Assembly: GCF_014207905.1 (NCBI RefSeq)
Contig: NZ_JACHLB010000012.1
Location: 1-64,000 of the forward strand
Origin: Flavobacterium notoginsengisoli
GTDB lineage: Bacteria; Bacteroidota; Bacteroidia; Flavobacteriales; Flavobacteriaceae
Reading direction: 5' to 3'
DNA length: 64,000 bases
The notes under the pieces are model-generated. The model was not told where the DNA came from and made no database searches. It was given only the letters and a program-made list of their open reading frames with translations. Of the stretch, positions 9,880-17,869 are shown one piece after another (position 1 is the stretch's first letter; every line of letters starts with the position of its first letter). The position numbers and the translations under genes were made by a program.

Positions 9880-10397
9880 AAAAATTAGTAGTTCTAGCAT
9901 TTCTTTACTTAAGCACTTTTGCGCAAGCTCAATTAACATCAAAAGAAGAAGTAACTCCTGACTTGGTAGAAAAGAGAGAAGCGCAGAAAAAGGAAATCAC
10001 GAAAAATTATTTGGCTTTAAAAAATAGTTTTATAGTTTCAGATAGTCTTGCTGTTGCAAAAAATGCAGAAGCATTTAAAAACTCGTTGAAGAATTTCAGA
10101 TTTAAAAAACTAAGTCTAGAAAAAATGAACGAAGCAACAACATCAAGAACAGAAATTATAGCATTAGCCGATCAGCTTATTGCGAATAAAAACATCAATA
10201 AACAACGAAAAGTTTTTGAAACACTTTCTGTGAAATATTGGGAACAAGCATCAAAATTTAAAGCTGCTGATGCGACGCTTTATTTGCAAGTTTGCCCTAT
10301 GACTGGTGCTGTTTGGACAAGTGACAGCAAAGAAATTAAAAATCCATATTACCCAAAAAATATGCTGACTTGCGGTGAAGTAAAAGCAAGTTTATAA
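9876..10397 (+). CDS. DUF3347-type secreted protein
   Basis: This 173-residue exported protein has a signal peptide ending near residue 19, a helical middle, and a conserved C-terminal motif: CPM, then W, NPYYPKNMLTCG. That motif matches DUF3347, which is known from periplasmic metal-handling proteins, often in copper efflux systems. The two Cys and the Met residues could bind a metal. Overlap with the metalloprotease gene suggests a role in its metal loading or folding, but that is only inferred from position. It is the last gene of the locus, before a terminator. Confidence 0.75.
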   Translation: MKKLVVLAFLYLSTFAQAQLTSKEEVTPDLVEKREAQKKEITKNYLALKNSFIVSDSLAVAKNAEAFKNSLKNFRFKKLSLEKMNEATTSRTEIIALADQLIANKNINKQRKVFETLSVKYWEQASKFKAADATLYLQVCPMTGAVWTSDSKEIKNPYYPKNMLTCGEVKASL

Positions 10398-10422
10398 AAG
10401 TTAGAATTTGAATTAGTTTGAT

Positions 10423-10456
10423 AAATACGGTATTCTGAAAGGAAGCCGTATTTGTC
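10423..10456 (+). terminator. weak hairpin after DUF3347 gene
   Basis: An 8-bp stem (10423-10430 with 10446-10453) lies 26 nt after the stop codon but lacks a good T tract. It may add to the stronger terminator further on. Confidence 0.35.
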
Positions 10457-10516
10457 ATTTCTAATTAATAAGAGATTAAAAAGCATTTTTTAATTCGAAA
10501 ACGTTAATTATTAAAC

Positions 10517-10553
10517 CAAAAAAAGCTGTCTAATTTTAGACAGCTTTTTTTAT
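10517..10553. terminator. bidirectional intrinsic terminator
   Basis: A 12-bp perfect stem (AAAAGCTGTCTA, ATTT loop, then its complement) is flanked by A and T runs. It lies between the converging ends of the SusCD-protease operon and the minus-strand gene ending at 10620, so it can serve both. Confidence 0.9.
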
Positions 10554-10619
10554 ATTTTATCTTTAAGATTAGCATCGTTTCCTATACTTTTTGAGTTGAC
10601 TCATTTTTACTGATGATGT

Positions 10620-11150
10620 CTATTTATATGAATTATCTTTTGGTTGAAGATATAAATAATGCGGAAAAATGGAATCTTTTTCCGTTTCGTTTATTTTTTT
10701 TACCCATTGCGGAAATTTATAATTCACTTTTATAACAGAATCATTCACTAAAGTATACTCGCAAAAACTGTCTCCGTTTTTAGGATACTCTTTAATACCG
10801 TTTGATTGTTTTAAGTATTTCATATCTAATAAACAATCACTTTTATAAGTCCAAAGAAGTTCTATTTTGTCGGTTTTAGTATGATAATGATTGGTGAAAA
10901 AATAATATAAGCATTGGCCATGATATTGATAAACTGCAAATTCTTTCTGAAAAACTATTCTTACCAAATATTTGGCTGTGTCACTTTGTTTGGGTGACCA
11001 AAAAAAATCTTGATCATCAGATATATAATTGCCAATTTTTTTAGGAGTTCTTTCTGGAGAACTTTCTTTAGGTTTTGGTTTTTCTACAACATTTTCTTTT
11101 CTGCAGCTTATTGAAAAAACGATAAGAAATAGAAGTACAATTTTTTTCAT
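10620..11150 (-). CDS. hypothetical lipoprotein
   Basis: This 176-residue protein has a lipoprotein signal (SISC, acceptor Cys16) followed by a charged, proline-rich linker and a beta-rich body with many aromatic residues. I do not recognise a family. It is the last of four consecutive minus-strand genes, three of which encode exported proteins, and probably shares their transcript. Confidence 0.7.
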   Translation of the reverse strand: MKKIVLLFLIVFSISCRKENVVEKPKPKESSPERTPKKIGNYISDDQDFFWSPKQSDTAKYLVRIVFQKEFAVYQYHGQCLYYFFTNHYHTKTDKIELLWTYKSDCLLDMKYLKQSNGIKEYPKNGDSFCEYTLVNDSVIKVNYKFPQWVKKINETEKDSIFPHYLYLQPKDNSYK

Positions 11151-11199
11151 TTGAATTTGTTTAATGTTGTCTGAATTCCTTCGCTATCGGCAGTTGTTT

Positions 11200-11658
11200 T
11201 TATTTATCTTTCATTCTGGTAGAATGCAGCATTTCTAATTTCCATCCGTTTTTTGTTAAAATAGCCGTCGCACTTTCTAGCCAAGAAACTTTTATAGTTC
11301 TTTTATCGTCAAATGAAAATACAGCTTGGTTTTTGTATGCAATCCAAGCCATTTTGTTTAAGATCTTAATTTCAATAACTTCAATGGAGTTCACTCGAGT
11401 TGGAATCGATTTTTCTAGTAAAGCCTTGTCTAAATAATTTGCTATAGAGTCATTATTCCATACTTCCCCATTTTCTAAAAGAAGAAAATCTTTTGTGTAG
11501 TATTTATCAATATTCTTAGAATCTAATTTAGACCAAATTTCATCAAAAGATTCAATAATTAATTTTTCTATTTTTGATTTGTCGGTTTTTGTTGCCTTTT
11601 GTCCAAATGATAATGTCGTAAAGCATATCATGAGAATTATGGTAGTGAGTTTTTTCAT
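11200..11658 (-). CDS. exported SnoaL/NTF2-like (DUF4440-type) protein
   Basis: This 152-residue protein has a signal peptide ending near residue 19. The mature part fits the NTF2-like fold: an N-terminal helix region (KLIIESFDEIWSKLD), a tyrosine-rich turn and a beta sheet ending in GWKLEMLHSTRM. Such proteins are small ligand-binding or enzyme-like domains with many roles, so the function here is unknown. It lies in the four-gene minus-strand cluster. Confidence 0.65.
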   Translation of the reverse strand: MKKLTTIILMICFTTLSFGQKATKTDKSKIEKLIIESFDEIWSKLDSKNIDKYYTKDFLLLENGEVWNNDSIANYLDKALLEKSIPTRVNSIEVIEIKILNKMAWIAYKNQAVFSFDDKRTIKVSWLESATAILTKNGWKLEMLHSTRMKDK

Positions 11659-11722
11659 TTTTTAATCTTTTTGGTTGTTAATGATATCTGCTTTTTTTAT
11701 GTTAAGTGTAGATTACTAAGGT

Positions 11723-12145
11723 TTAGTTCTCTAACCGTAAATAACCCAATAATATTCCTTTCGGTTCTCTTTTGTCATAATACATTATAGTTAAATCTAC
11801 TTTGGTTTTTTCAAATAGGTTTTGAATTTTACTTTTACTTATTTCTAATTCGTCACTATTTTCATAATCACATTGTATTAAAACTTTTTCTCCTTTTGAT
11901 AAAGTAATTTTTTGTTTTCCATATGATTTTGTATCACGGAAAAAAACAATTTTTAATGATTTAAAATCATCGTTCTTTTTTAGTACTCCAGTTAGTTTGT
12001 AACATTCACGCTCATTGCTACGAAATAACACTTTCGAATCTTTGTATATCTGCCAATTTGTAATCGTATCTATTTCTGTTTTTGCCGAAGAAAACTGAGA
12101 AAAACCAAATAAATAAAATAATAGGAATGTTTTTAGATACTTCAT
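11723..12145 (-). CDS. hypothetical exported protein
   Basis: This 140-residue protein has a signal peptide (hydrophobic to about residue 21, then SAKTE). The mature part is small and beta-rich. I do not recognise a family. The 11-bp gap to the upstream membrane protein gene indicates co-transcription. Confidence 0.6.
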   Translation of the reverse strand: MKYLKTFLLFYLFGFSQFSSAKTEIDTITNWQIYKDSKVLFRSNERECYKLTGVLKKNDDFKSLKIVFFRDTKSYGKQKITLSKGEKVLIQCDYENSDELEISKSKIQNLFEKTKVDLTIMYYDKREPKGILLGYLRLEN

Positions 12146-12156
12146 TTAAACAATAT

Positions 12157-12933
12157 TTATTGCTTTATTTTTTTAAATCCCGTTACATAATCAAAGCCAA
12201 GTTTTCCTTTCAAGAGACATAGTTTTATTTCTTCTCCCTCATTAAAATCATTATATCTTGTTTTCCCTACAGAAAACCTTTCTTCATTACCATTTTCCAT
12301 TTTCAAATAGAAAAAATATTCAGTAGATCTGCCACCGCTAATGCTTTTGCTTTCTATTTTATAATTTTTATAAAAAGTTGTTGGGTTAGCAAAATAATGG
12401 TTTACAAAACTTGCTAAAGCTGTAGATATTAGAAAGAATCCTATAAATAGTCCAAGATGGACGGTATATCTTCTTTTACTTTCATAATACACGCTTGGAT
12501 TTGTTAATTTTAAAATTGTTGTTGTAATGATTGCTACCAGAATTCCGAAAACACCAGCTGTCCAAAAAAGTTTTGTACCCTGTATTGTGTTATCAAAATT
12601 TCTGATTTCAAACAATAGAGATATCAAGCTAATAAAAAAAAGTGTAGTCGAGAAATAGTAAACTAATTTGTCTATTGGTTTAGTATTTTTTTCATAAGAT
12701 ATCTTTGGAGGAAAAAAGTCGTCTATAATAAGCTTTGAAATCGCAACAATTTGCATTAGTTGATACATTCCATATAAAAAGAATGGTAAAGGAAGAAGTC
12801 TAAAAGTTCCTTTATTATCAGCAAATAATACAATCGGAATTATACATAATCCTATGATTATAATTTTTTTGTAAAATTCTTTCCTTATAAAAGAAGCCCC
12901 TTTGTTTTTACGATTATGGTTGTTTTTTTTATT
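12157..12933 (-). CDS. hypothetical multi-pass membrane protein
   Basis: About five hydrophobic helices occupy the first two thirds. A soluble C-terminal domain follows (YFFYLKMENGNEERF and onward) that resembles the beta-rich domains seen after helices in DUF3592-like proteins. No ATG exists near the N-terminus. A TTG at 12981 lies inside a TATATTTG promoter box and is unlikely to be translated, so I place the start at the TTG at 12933. The start is uncertain. It is the first gene of the four-gene cluster. Confidence 0.6.
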   Translation of the reverse strand, partial: NKKNNHNRKNKGASFIRKEFYKKIIIIGLCIIPIVLFADNKGTFRLLPLPFFLYGMYQLMQIVAISKLIIDDFFPPKISYEKNTKPIDKLVYYFSTTLFFISLISLLFEIRNFDNTIQGTKLFWTAGVFGILVAIITTTILKLTNPSVYYESKRRYTVHLGLFIGFFLISTALASFVNHYFANPTTFYKNYKIESKSISGGRSTEYFFYLKMENGNEERFSVGKTRYNDFNEGEEIKLCLLKGKLGFDYVTGFKKIKQ

Positions 12934-12978
12934 CAAAATGAAGGGAATAAGCGAAGATTTGTTTTGCTTTTGTTTTCT

Positions 12979-12986
12979 CAAATATA
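12979..12986 (-). promoter_or_regulatory. -7 box of the four-gene minus-strand cluster
   Basis: TATATTTG on the minus strand matches the Bacteroidota sigma-A -7 consensus TAnnTTTG. It lies about 46 nt upstream of the chosen TTG start. No clear TTG at -33 is visible. Confidence 0.5.
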
Positions 12987-13015
12987 TTTATTTTTTCTTA
13001 CAATTTTAATTCACC

Positions 13016-13056
13016 AAATAAAAAAAAGCCATCCTAAATCAGGACAGCTTTTTTCA
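13016..13056 (-). terminator. terminator downstream of mhqO-like gene
   Basis: An A/T-flanked hairpin (GC plus TCCT paired arms with a two-base internal mismatch) is followed on the minus strand by a run of T. It lies just beyond the stop codon of the ring-cleaving dioxygenase gene. Confidence 0.75.
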
Positions 13057-13102
13057 AAAAATAGTTGTGTGTTTTTGGGTTTAGCCCAGTTTAATATTTG
13101 AA

Positions 13103-14041
13103 TTAATTTATTTTAACCAAATGCTCTTCGATAGCTTTTCTTTGTGATTCGTATTGAGCTGGAAGTTTTAAGTTTTTACCTAATTCTTCTAAACTTTCAT
13201 CTACTGTAAATCCAGGATTATCAGTTGCAATTTCGAATAAAACTCCTCCTGGTTCTCTAAAGTATAAAGAGTGGAAATATTGTCTATCAATTTGTGGTGT
13301 AATCTGCAATCCGTAATCTGCAATTTTTTCACGGAAGTGCATTAAAATCTCATCATTTTTGACACGGAAAGCTACGTGGTGAACAGTTCCGTTAGCATTT
13401 AAACCACGTTTTTCTTCAGCCAATTCTACCAAGTCAACAATTGCAGCATTTTCTACAGCATCTGTTGCATAACGATAACGGTTTACATCTTGATCGATTA
13501 ATTTATAACCAAATATTTCAGTTAAAATAGCAGCTGTTGGCTTAATGTCGTTTAAAGTCAAAGTGATGTTATGAAAACCTTTTGTGGCAACATCTGCTTT
13601 TACTTCATCAGTTTCCCAAGCTTTTCTGTTATCTTCTGTTTTAGATTCGATTAACTCTAATTTTAAACCGTCTGGATCTAAGAAAGTCAAATATTTTTCT
13701 CCGAATTTTTCAGCTGGTTTATTGTAGATTACATTGTATTTCTCAAAACGTTTTTGCCAGAAATCTAAACTTCCTTTTGGAACAGAATAACCAATTTCGG
13801 TTGCCATTCCAGAACCTTTTCTTCCTTGCTGAATTCCTTCTCCCCAAGGGAAAAAAGTTAAAATAGTTCCTGCGCTTCCAACTTCGTCTCCAAAGTAAAA
13901 GTGGTAAGTTCCCGGATCATCAAAATTTACCGTTTTCTTGATAAATCTTAATCCTAATATGTTAGAGTAAAAGTTGAAATTACGTTTAGCGTCACCTGCA
14001 ATCGCAGTAATATGGTGTAAGCCTAAAATTTTATTTTCCAT
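13103..14041 (-). CDS. mhqO: VOC-family ring-cleaving dioxygenase (MhqO/MhqE-like)
   Basis: This 312-residue protein has two glyoxalase/bleomycin-resistance modules. The predicted metal ligands are His10 (LHHITAIAGD), a His near 219 (GTVHHVAF) and a Glu near 270 (VLFEIATD). It matches the MhqO/MhqE group, which removes quinone or catechol-type electrophiles in Firmicutes. In this window it shares an operator with an acetyltransferase gene and an alpha/beta hydrolase gene. It is divergent from a sigma-54 activator gene, with 316 bp between them. The physiological substrate is unknown. Confidence 0.88.
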   Translation of the reverse strand: MENKILGLHHITAIAGDAKRNFNFYSNILGLRFIKKTVNFDDPGTYHFYFGDEVGSAGTILTFFPWGEGIQQGRKGSGMATEIGYSVPKGSLDFWQKRFEKYNVIYNKPAEKFGEKYLTFLDPDGLKLELIESKTEDNRKAWETDEVKADVATKGFHNITLTLNDIKPTAAILTEIFGYKLIDQDVNRYRYATDAVENAAIVDLVELAEEKRGLNANGTVHHVAFRVKNDEILMHFREKIADYGLQITPQIDRQYFHSLYFREPGGVLFEIATDNPGFTVDESLEELGKNLKLPAQYESQRKAIEEHLVKIN

Positions 14042-14080
14042 GGTGTTTTTATATTAAATTGTTATTTGATTTTTCTTTTA

Positions 14081-14125
14081 CAAATTTACGTCCGTTATAG
14101 TTCTGCATCGATTAACCTAGATTAA
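14081..14125 (-). promoter_or_regulatory. operator plus -7 box upstream of mhqO-like gene
   Basis: On the minus strand the near-palindrome TTAATCTAGGTTAA (14125-14112) is followed after exactly 23 nt by TAAATTTG (14088-14081), a -7 box. The same box-to-promoter spacing occurs at 18192-18236 and 30071-30115, which makes this a strong candidate activator site. Confidence 0.75.
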
Positions 14126-14237
14126 GAAATAAAAAGCAGCTTGTTTTCTGCGTGTCAATATATATTCAAATTATATTCCATTTGAAGTAAACTATTGTTT
14201 ATCAGTGGTTTTGAAGTTTGTTTTGTTTTTGAATTCG

Positions 14238-14249
14238 ACGATATATCGT
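14238..14249. promoter_or_regulatory. ACGATATATCGT palindrome, candidate enhancer
   Basis: A perfect 12-bp palindrome followed by AATTTTATGAA. Related sites lie at 28723-28738 and 30297-30308. It stands 114 bp before the sigma-54 activator gene and 202 bp before the divergent mhqO-like gene, so it could serve either, possibly as the binding site of the AAA+ activator encoded next to it. The rest of this 316-bp intergenic stretch holds the mhqO-side operator and a small hairpin (14321-14343) just before the activator start. Confidence 0.6.
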
Positions 14250-14320
14250 AATTTTATGAATGAAGTATTTTATATTTAGAAAATCAATAGCGATTTAATA
14301 AAGGCTATTTCTTAAATTTA

Positions 14321-14343
14321 CGGTATTACGCATTTAAATACCG
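14321..14343 (+). promoter_or_regulatory. inverted repeat in the leader of the sigma-54 activator gene
   Basis: CGGTATT and AATACCG form 7-bp arms around a 9-nt spacer. They directly follow a TAAATTTA element (14313-14320) that resembles a -7 box, and end 14 nt before the ATG. The position suits an autoregulatory operator or leader hairpin. Confidence 0.4.
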
Positions 14344-14357
14344 CAAGAGTTACCGTT

Positions 14358-15938
14358 ATGGAAGAATCAACAGATAAAACTGCAATCCTGATGAAAAGAC
14401 TGCAGGAGAGAGAACAAGAACAAATGTTGATTTTATCTATCTGTACGGCACTTTCTTCCATTTTAAATAAAGAAGATTTTAATGACGTTGTAAACGGTTT
14501 ATTAAAAGACAATTTTCAGTTTGATGATTTTATTCTAACTTCTTCAAATAAAGATGAAACGGAATATCAAATTTTCTATCAATTATCAAATAAAAATATC
14601 GACTCTAAAAATTATTTGCTGAATGACGGATTTTTCAATCTCTGTCTAGATTCTGCCGACACCGTTATTTTTGATTTAATTCAAGATCAAAAAAATCCCG
14701 ATTATATTCAAAACAATCTCAAAAAAGGTTTTAAAAACGGAATCGGAATTTGTCTTCCAAATCTAAAAGGAAACCGAAATGTACTTTTTCTTTTCTTTAA
14801 AAATGCCAAAACTTTTACCAGAGAATCCAATCGTATTTTAAGAGGAATTGCAATGCAGCTTTCTATCACGGTTCGAAATATTATTTTGGCTCAAGAATAT
14901 GAAAACAATATTGCAGAGTTGAAAATACTTAAAAATATTTCATCAGAAAATAATCAGCATTTAGTCGAATTTGAAAAAGAAGGTTTTCAAGGAATTGTCG
15001 GAAACAGTGATGCAATGCAAGAAGTTTACGAATTGATTTCGCAAGTAGCATCTTCCAATTCTACTGTTTTGATTTTTGGTGAAACGGGAACTGGAAAAGA
15101 GTTGGTAGCAAATGCAATTCATCATTTATCTCAAGTTTCGAAGAATAGAATGGTAAAAGTAAATTGTGCTTCTATCCCAGAAAATCTGATTGAAAGTGAA
15201 TTGTTCGGACACGAAAAAGGCGCTTTTACAGGAGCTACAGAACAAAGAATAGGCAAGTTTGAACAAGCTGAAAATAGTACTATTTTTTTGGATGAAATAG
15301 GAGAGTTGCCTTTAGAATTGCAAGGGAAACTGCTTCGTGTTTTGCAAGAAAAAGAAATAGAGCGAGTAGGCGGAAACAAAAGCATTAAAATTAATGTAAG
15401 AGTAATTGCCGCGACCAATAAATCACTTCAAAGAGAAGTAGCCGAAGAACGATTTAGAAGCGACTTATATTACCGTTTAAATGTTTATCCGATTCCGCTT
15501 CCAGCTTTACGCGAACGCAAAGGTGATATTGAAGTTCTTGGAAATTTTTTCTTAGAAAAACACTCCGAAAGAATAGGGAAGAAGATTAAAGGTTTTTCAA
15601 AAAAAATACTCAATAGCATGACGGCAAATGCTTGGCCAGGAAATGTACGAGAACTCGAAAATATGGTCGAAAGAAGTATTTTGTTTGCGAAAGAAGATGT
15701 AATAAAAGAAATGACTTTTCCAGAGATTTTTCTATCAGAATCGGAAACTTCTAAGACAGAATTTCAAACTAAAACTTTGCAAGAAGTTGAAAAAGAACAT
15801 ATTTTGAAAGTCATAAAAAAATGCAACGGCAGAATTTCGGGACCGCAAGGAGCTGCCGTTTTATTAGGTTTGCCGTCTACAACTTTAGCTTCTAGAATGC
15901 AGAAATTAGGAATTAAAAAAGAACATTTTTTAGACTAA
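14358..15938 (+). CDS. sigma-54-dependent transcriptional activator, GAF-AAA+-Fis
   Basis: This 526-residue regulator has an N-terminal GAF-like sensory region (about 25-180), a central AAA+ domain and a C-terminal Fis-type helix-turn-helix (about 490-520). The AAA+ domain has Walker A GETGTGKE (about 241-248), the sigma-54 contact motif GAFTGA (about 288-293) and Walker B IFLDEIGE (about 309-316). There is no receiver domain, so it should respond to a small molecule or redox signal, as NorR and FhlA do. A good -24/-12 promoter in this window (28651-28670) and the ACGATATATCGT palindromes are candidate targets. It ends 1 bp from the convergent TMEM175-like gene. Confidence 0.92.
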   Translation: MEESTDKTAILMKRLQEREQEQMLILSICTALSSILNKEDFNDVVNGLLKDNFQFDDFILTSSNKDETEYQIFYQLSNKNIDSKNYLLNDGFFNLCLDSADTVIFDLIQDQKNPDYIQNNLKKGFKNGIGICLPNLKGNRNVLFLFFKNAKTFTRESNRILRGIAMQLSITVRNIILAQEYENNIAELKILKNISSENNQHLVEFEKEGFQGIVGNSDAMQEVYELISQVASSNSTVLIFGETGTGKELVANAIHHLSQVSKNRMVKVNCASIPENLIESELFGHEKGAFTGATEQRIGKFEQAENSTIFLDEIGELPLELQGKLLRVLQEKEIERVGGNKSIKINVRVIAATNKSLQREVAEERFRSDLYYRLNVYPIPLPALRERKGDIEVLGNFFLEKHSERIGKKIKGFSKKILNSMTANAWPGNVRELENMVERSILFAKEDVIKEMTFPEIFLSESETSKTEFQTKTLQEVEKEHILKVIKKCNGRISGPQGAAVLLGLPSTTLASRMQKLGIKKEHFLD

Positions 15939-15939
15939 T

Positions 15940-16557
15940 TTAGTGCTGATTCATATTGATTTTTCCAGAAGAAATAGCCCAATAAATCAATAATAGCATG
16001 CTGATTGCCAGAGCGATGGCAGGATATTGAAATGAAACTGCGAATGCAATCAAGTAAGTTGGAAATCCGTACAAATAATTATTTCTGATTTTTTTAATCG
16101 CAGAATCTGTAATTCCGGGACGCAATAACTTCTTGTTGTGACTAGCTATAAACCACAGCAAATTGTATGAAACATTAATCAATACAAAAATTCCGGTATA
16201 AATTGCTACGGCAATTGTTGAAGCTTCTCCCTCAAAAAAACGAGCCAATAAAGCCGTTGGATAAGAAACGGCTGTAACAAGAAAAAGAATCAATCCGTTA
16301 GAAAACATAATCGCTGTATTTCGGCTATAAATCTGTTTAAAAATTTTGTGATGATTGACCCACATGATAAAAATGCTGAAAAAAGAAAGCGTAAAAGCGA
16401 GATAAGCTGTCCATTCACTTTTTAAAAAAGCTAATAATTCTGCGCCATTTTTTATGGCATTAATTTCTGGCGCATGAAGATCTAAAACCAAAAGCGTAAT
16501 CGCAATCGCAAATACTGCATCGCTGAAATTCTCTATTCTTACGGTTTCTTTTTCCAT
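15940..16557 (-). CDS. TMEM175-family (DUF1211) membrane protein
   Basis: This 205-residue protein has six hydrophobic helices and the family signature FSDAVFAIAITLLVLDL near the N-terminus (residues 11-27). Bacterial TMEM175 proteins are potassium-conducting channels. The size and motif fit well; the physiological role here is unknown. It reads toward the sigma-54 activator gene. Confidence 0.85.
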   Translation of the reverse strand: MEKETVRIENFSDAVFAIAITLLVLDLHAPEINAIKNGAELLAFLKSEWTAYLAFTLSFFSIFIMWVNHHKIFKQIYSRNTAIMFSNGLILFLVTAVSYPTALLARFFEGEASTIAVAIYTGIFVLINVSYNLLWFIASHNKKLLRPGITDSAIKKIRNNYLYGFPTYLIAFAVSFQYPAIALAISMLLLIYWAISSGKINMNQH

Positions 16558-16587
16558 GTTTATAATTTTGTAATTGATTTAATTTAA

Positions 16588-16655
16588 ACGCAAAGAGCGC
16601 AAAGATTTACGCAAAGAGCGCAAAGTTTTTAGATAAAGCTTTGCGAACTTTGCGG
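16588..16655. repeat. cgcaaag repeat cluster
   Basis: Two direct copies of a 17-bp unit (16588-16604 and 16609-16625, ACGCAAAGAGCGCAAAG) are followed by a partly complementary copy (16639-16655), so the transcript can fold. It fills the gap between two minus-strand genes and looks like a dispersed intergenic repeat. Too few and too short units for CRISPR. Confidence 0.6.
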
Positions 16656-16683
16656 TTAGATTTTTTCTATCCTAGTATTCGAA

Positions 16684-17034
16684 TTATATTTTTATAAATA
16701 TTGATTTTCGAAGTTTAGGCTCAATATTTTTTGTTTTGTGTCCTTTTCCTGTAGTATCTTCTACCAATAAAATAGAGCCTGTAGGAAATGTTCTTTTTTC
16801 TCCTAAAGAAGTTTCAATTTCGACTCCGCCTTCCAATAAAACAATATATTGGCGGTCGGGTGCATTGTGAAAATCGTAATCATAAGAAGGGCTAACTTCT
16901 CTAAAAACGATAGATTTGACAGGTTCATCATCAGATAAAAATCCGATATCGCCATTGTTTTTTAACGGAACATCAAAGTCTTCAAAATGACTTTCTCCAT
17001 TTGCATCGCTGTAAACTCGCGTTATCGTAATCAT
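16684..17034 (-). CDS. cupin-like small protein
   Basis: This 116-residue protein fits a single cupin/RmlC beta barrel, with conserved-looking FHNAPDRQYIVLLEGGVEIE in the first motif and PTGSILLVEDTTGKGH in the second. His and Glu residues could hold a metal. The start codon overlaps the stop codon of the esterase gene by one base (TAATG), so the two are coupled. No substrate can be assigned. Confidence 0.7.
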   Translation of the reverse strand: MITITRVYSDANGESHFEDFDVPLKNNGDIGFLSDDEPVKSIVFREVSPSYDYDFHNAPDRQYIVLLEGGVEIETSLGEKRTFPTGSILLVEDTTGKGHKTKNIEPKLRKSIFIKI

Positions 17035-17654
17035 TATTTTTTATTGAAGACCAAAGCATTCGCACAATCAACTTCGTCTTGACTAATAGTATGGCCCATA
17101 TTTGGGTAGATTTTTTTAGTAACATCTGCGCCCATTTTTTCCATAAGCGTTTCAGTGTCATTTACTCTTTCTACCGGAACATGAAAATCAGGATCGCTAG
17201 TTCCAATAAAAACCGGCGTGTTTTCGAAATTTCCAGAATAATGATTTTCATATACTTTATCGCCAATTAATCCGCCCGTAAAAGCAACGATTCCGCCATA
17301 TTTTGCAGCATTTCTTGTAGTGAATTCCAAGGCAAGACAAGCGCCCTGAGAAAATCCTAAGAAATAAATATTCTCTTTTTCGATTCCATTTTGCTGAATA
17401 GCAACCACAACCTGATGAATAGCTTCAAGAGATTTTGAAAATGAAGGTTCGTTTTGATCAAGAGGAGCTAAAAAAGAGTACGGATACCAAGTTCTGTTTT
17501 CTGCCTGAGGCGCTACTAAAGCAAAATCTTGCACTTTAAGATGTTTGGCAATAGAAAGAATATCATGTGCTCCAGCGCCACGACCGTGAATCATGATGAG
17601 TGCTTTTTTGGCTTCATTTAAAGGAACGCCGTCTGTTATTATTTCGGTATTCAT
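17034..17654 (-). CDS. phospholipase/carboxylesterase-type alpha/beta hydrolase (MhqD-like)
   Basis: From the ATG at 17654 this is a 206-residue enzyme. A longer frame opens at 17717 but runs into a dispersed inverted repeat. The nucleophile motif is GFSQG, followed by an Asp in GTSDPDFH and a His in MGHTIS, giving a complete catalytic triad of the carboxylesterase/phospholipase (Abhydrolase_2) family. In Firmicutes the relative MhqD is induced by quinones together with MhqO-like dioxygenases, and an MhqO-like gene lies 3 kb away here. It is coupled to the cupin gene. Confidence 0.82.
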   Translation of the reverse strand: MNTEIITDGVPLNEAKKALIMIHGRGAGAHDILSIAKHLKVQDFALVAPQAENRTWYPYSFLAPLDQNEPSFSKSLEAIHQVVVAIQQNGIEKENIYFLGFSQGACLALEFTTRNAAKYGGIVAFTGGLIGDKVYENHYSGNFENTPVFIGTSDPDFHVPVERVNDTETLMEKMGADVTKKIYPNMGHTISQDEVDCANALVFNKK

Positions 17655-17710
17655 AATAGATTTTTTTTGAATGTTGTATAAAGTTTTTTTCTCGCAGATT
17701 TGGCACAATC

Positions 17711-17839
17711 TTGTCATTTCGACGAAGGAGAAATCTTCGCAAGTAGCTCGACAAAGATTAGATTCTCGTAGCGGAGTTACTCGTGGAGATTTGCTTCGCC
17801 TGTTCGCTATCGCTCGAGTCTCCTTCGTCGAAATGACAA
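17711..17839. repeat. dispersed long inverted repeat
   Basis: A perfect 21-bp inverted repeat (17711-17731 and 17819-17839, ends reading TTGTCATTTCGACGAAGGAG) brackets 87 bp. It lies in the gap between two minus-strand genes. The length and palindromic ends suggest a small non-autonomous mobile element or structured intergenic repeat. Confidence 0.65.
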
Positions 17840-17869
17840 ACTTTGGTGATATACTTTCTCAAGAATTAA

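Noticed and set aside
16588..16625. Direct repeats considered as CRISPR
   Set aside because: Only two 17-bp units with a 4-bp gap, no spacers and no cas genes.
17697..17715. Plus-strand sequence TTTGGCACAATCTTGTCAT resembling a sigma-54 promoter
   Set aside because: The -12 element is TC instead of GC, and no plus-strand gene follows.
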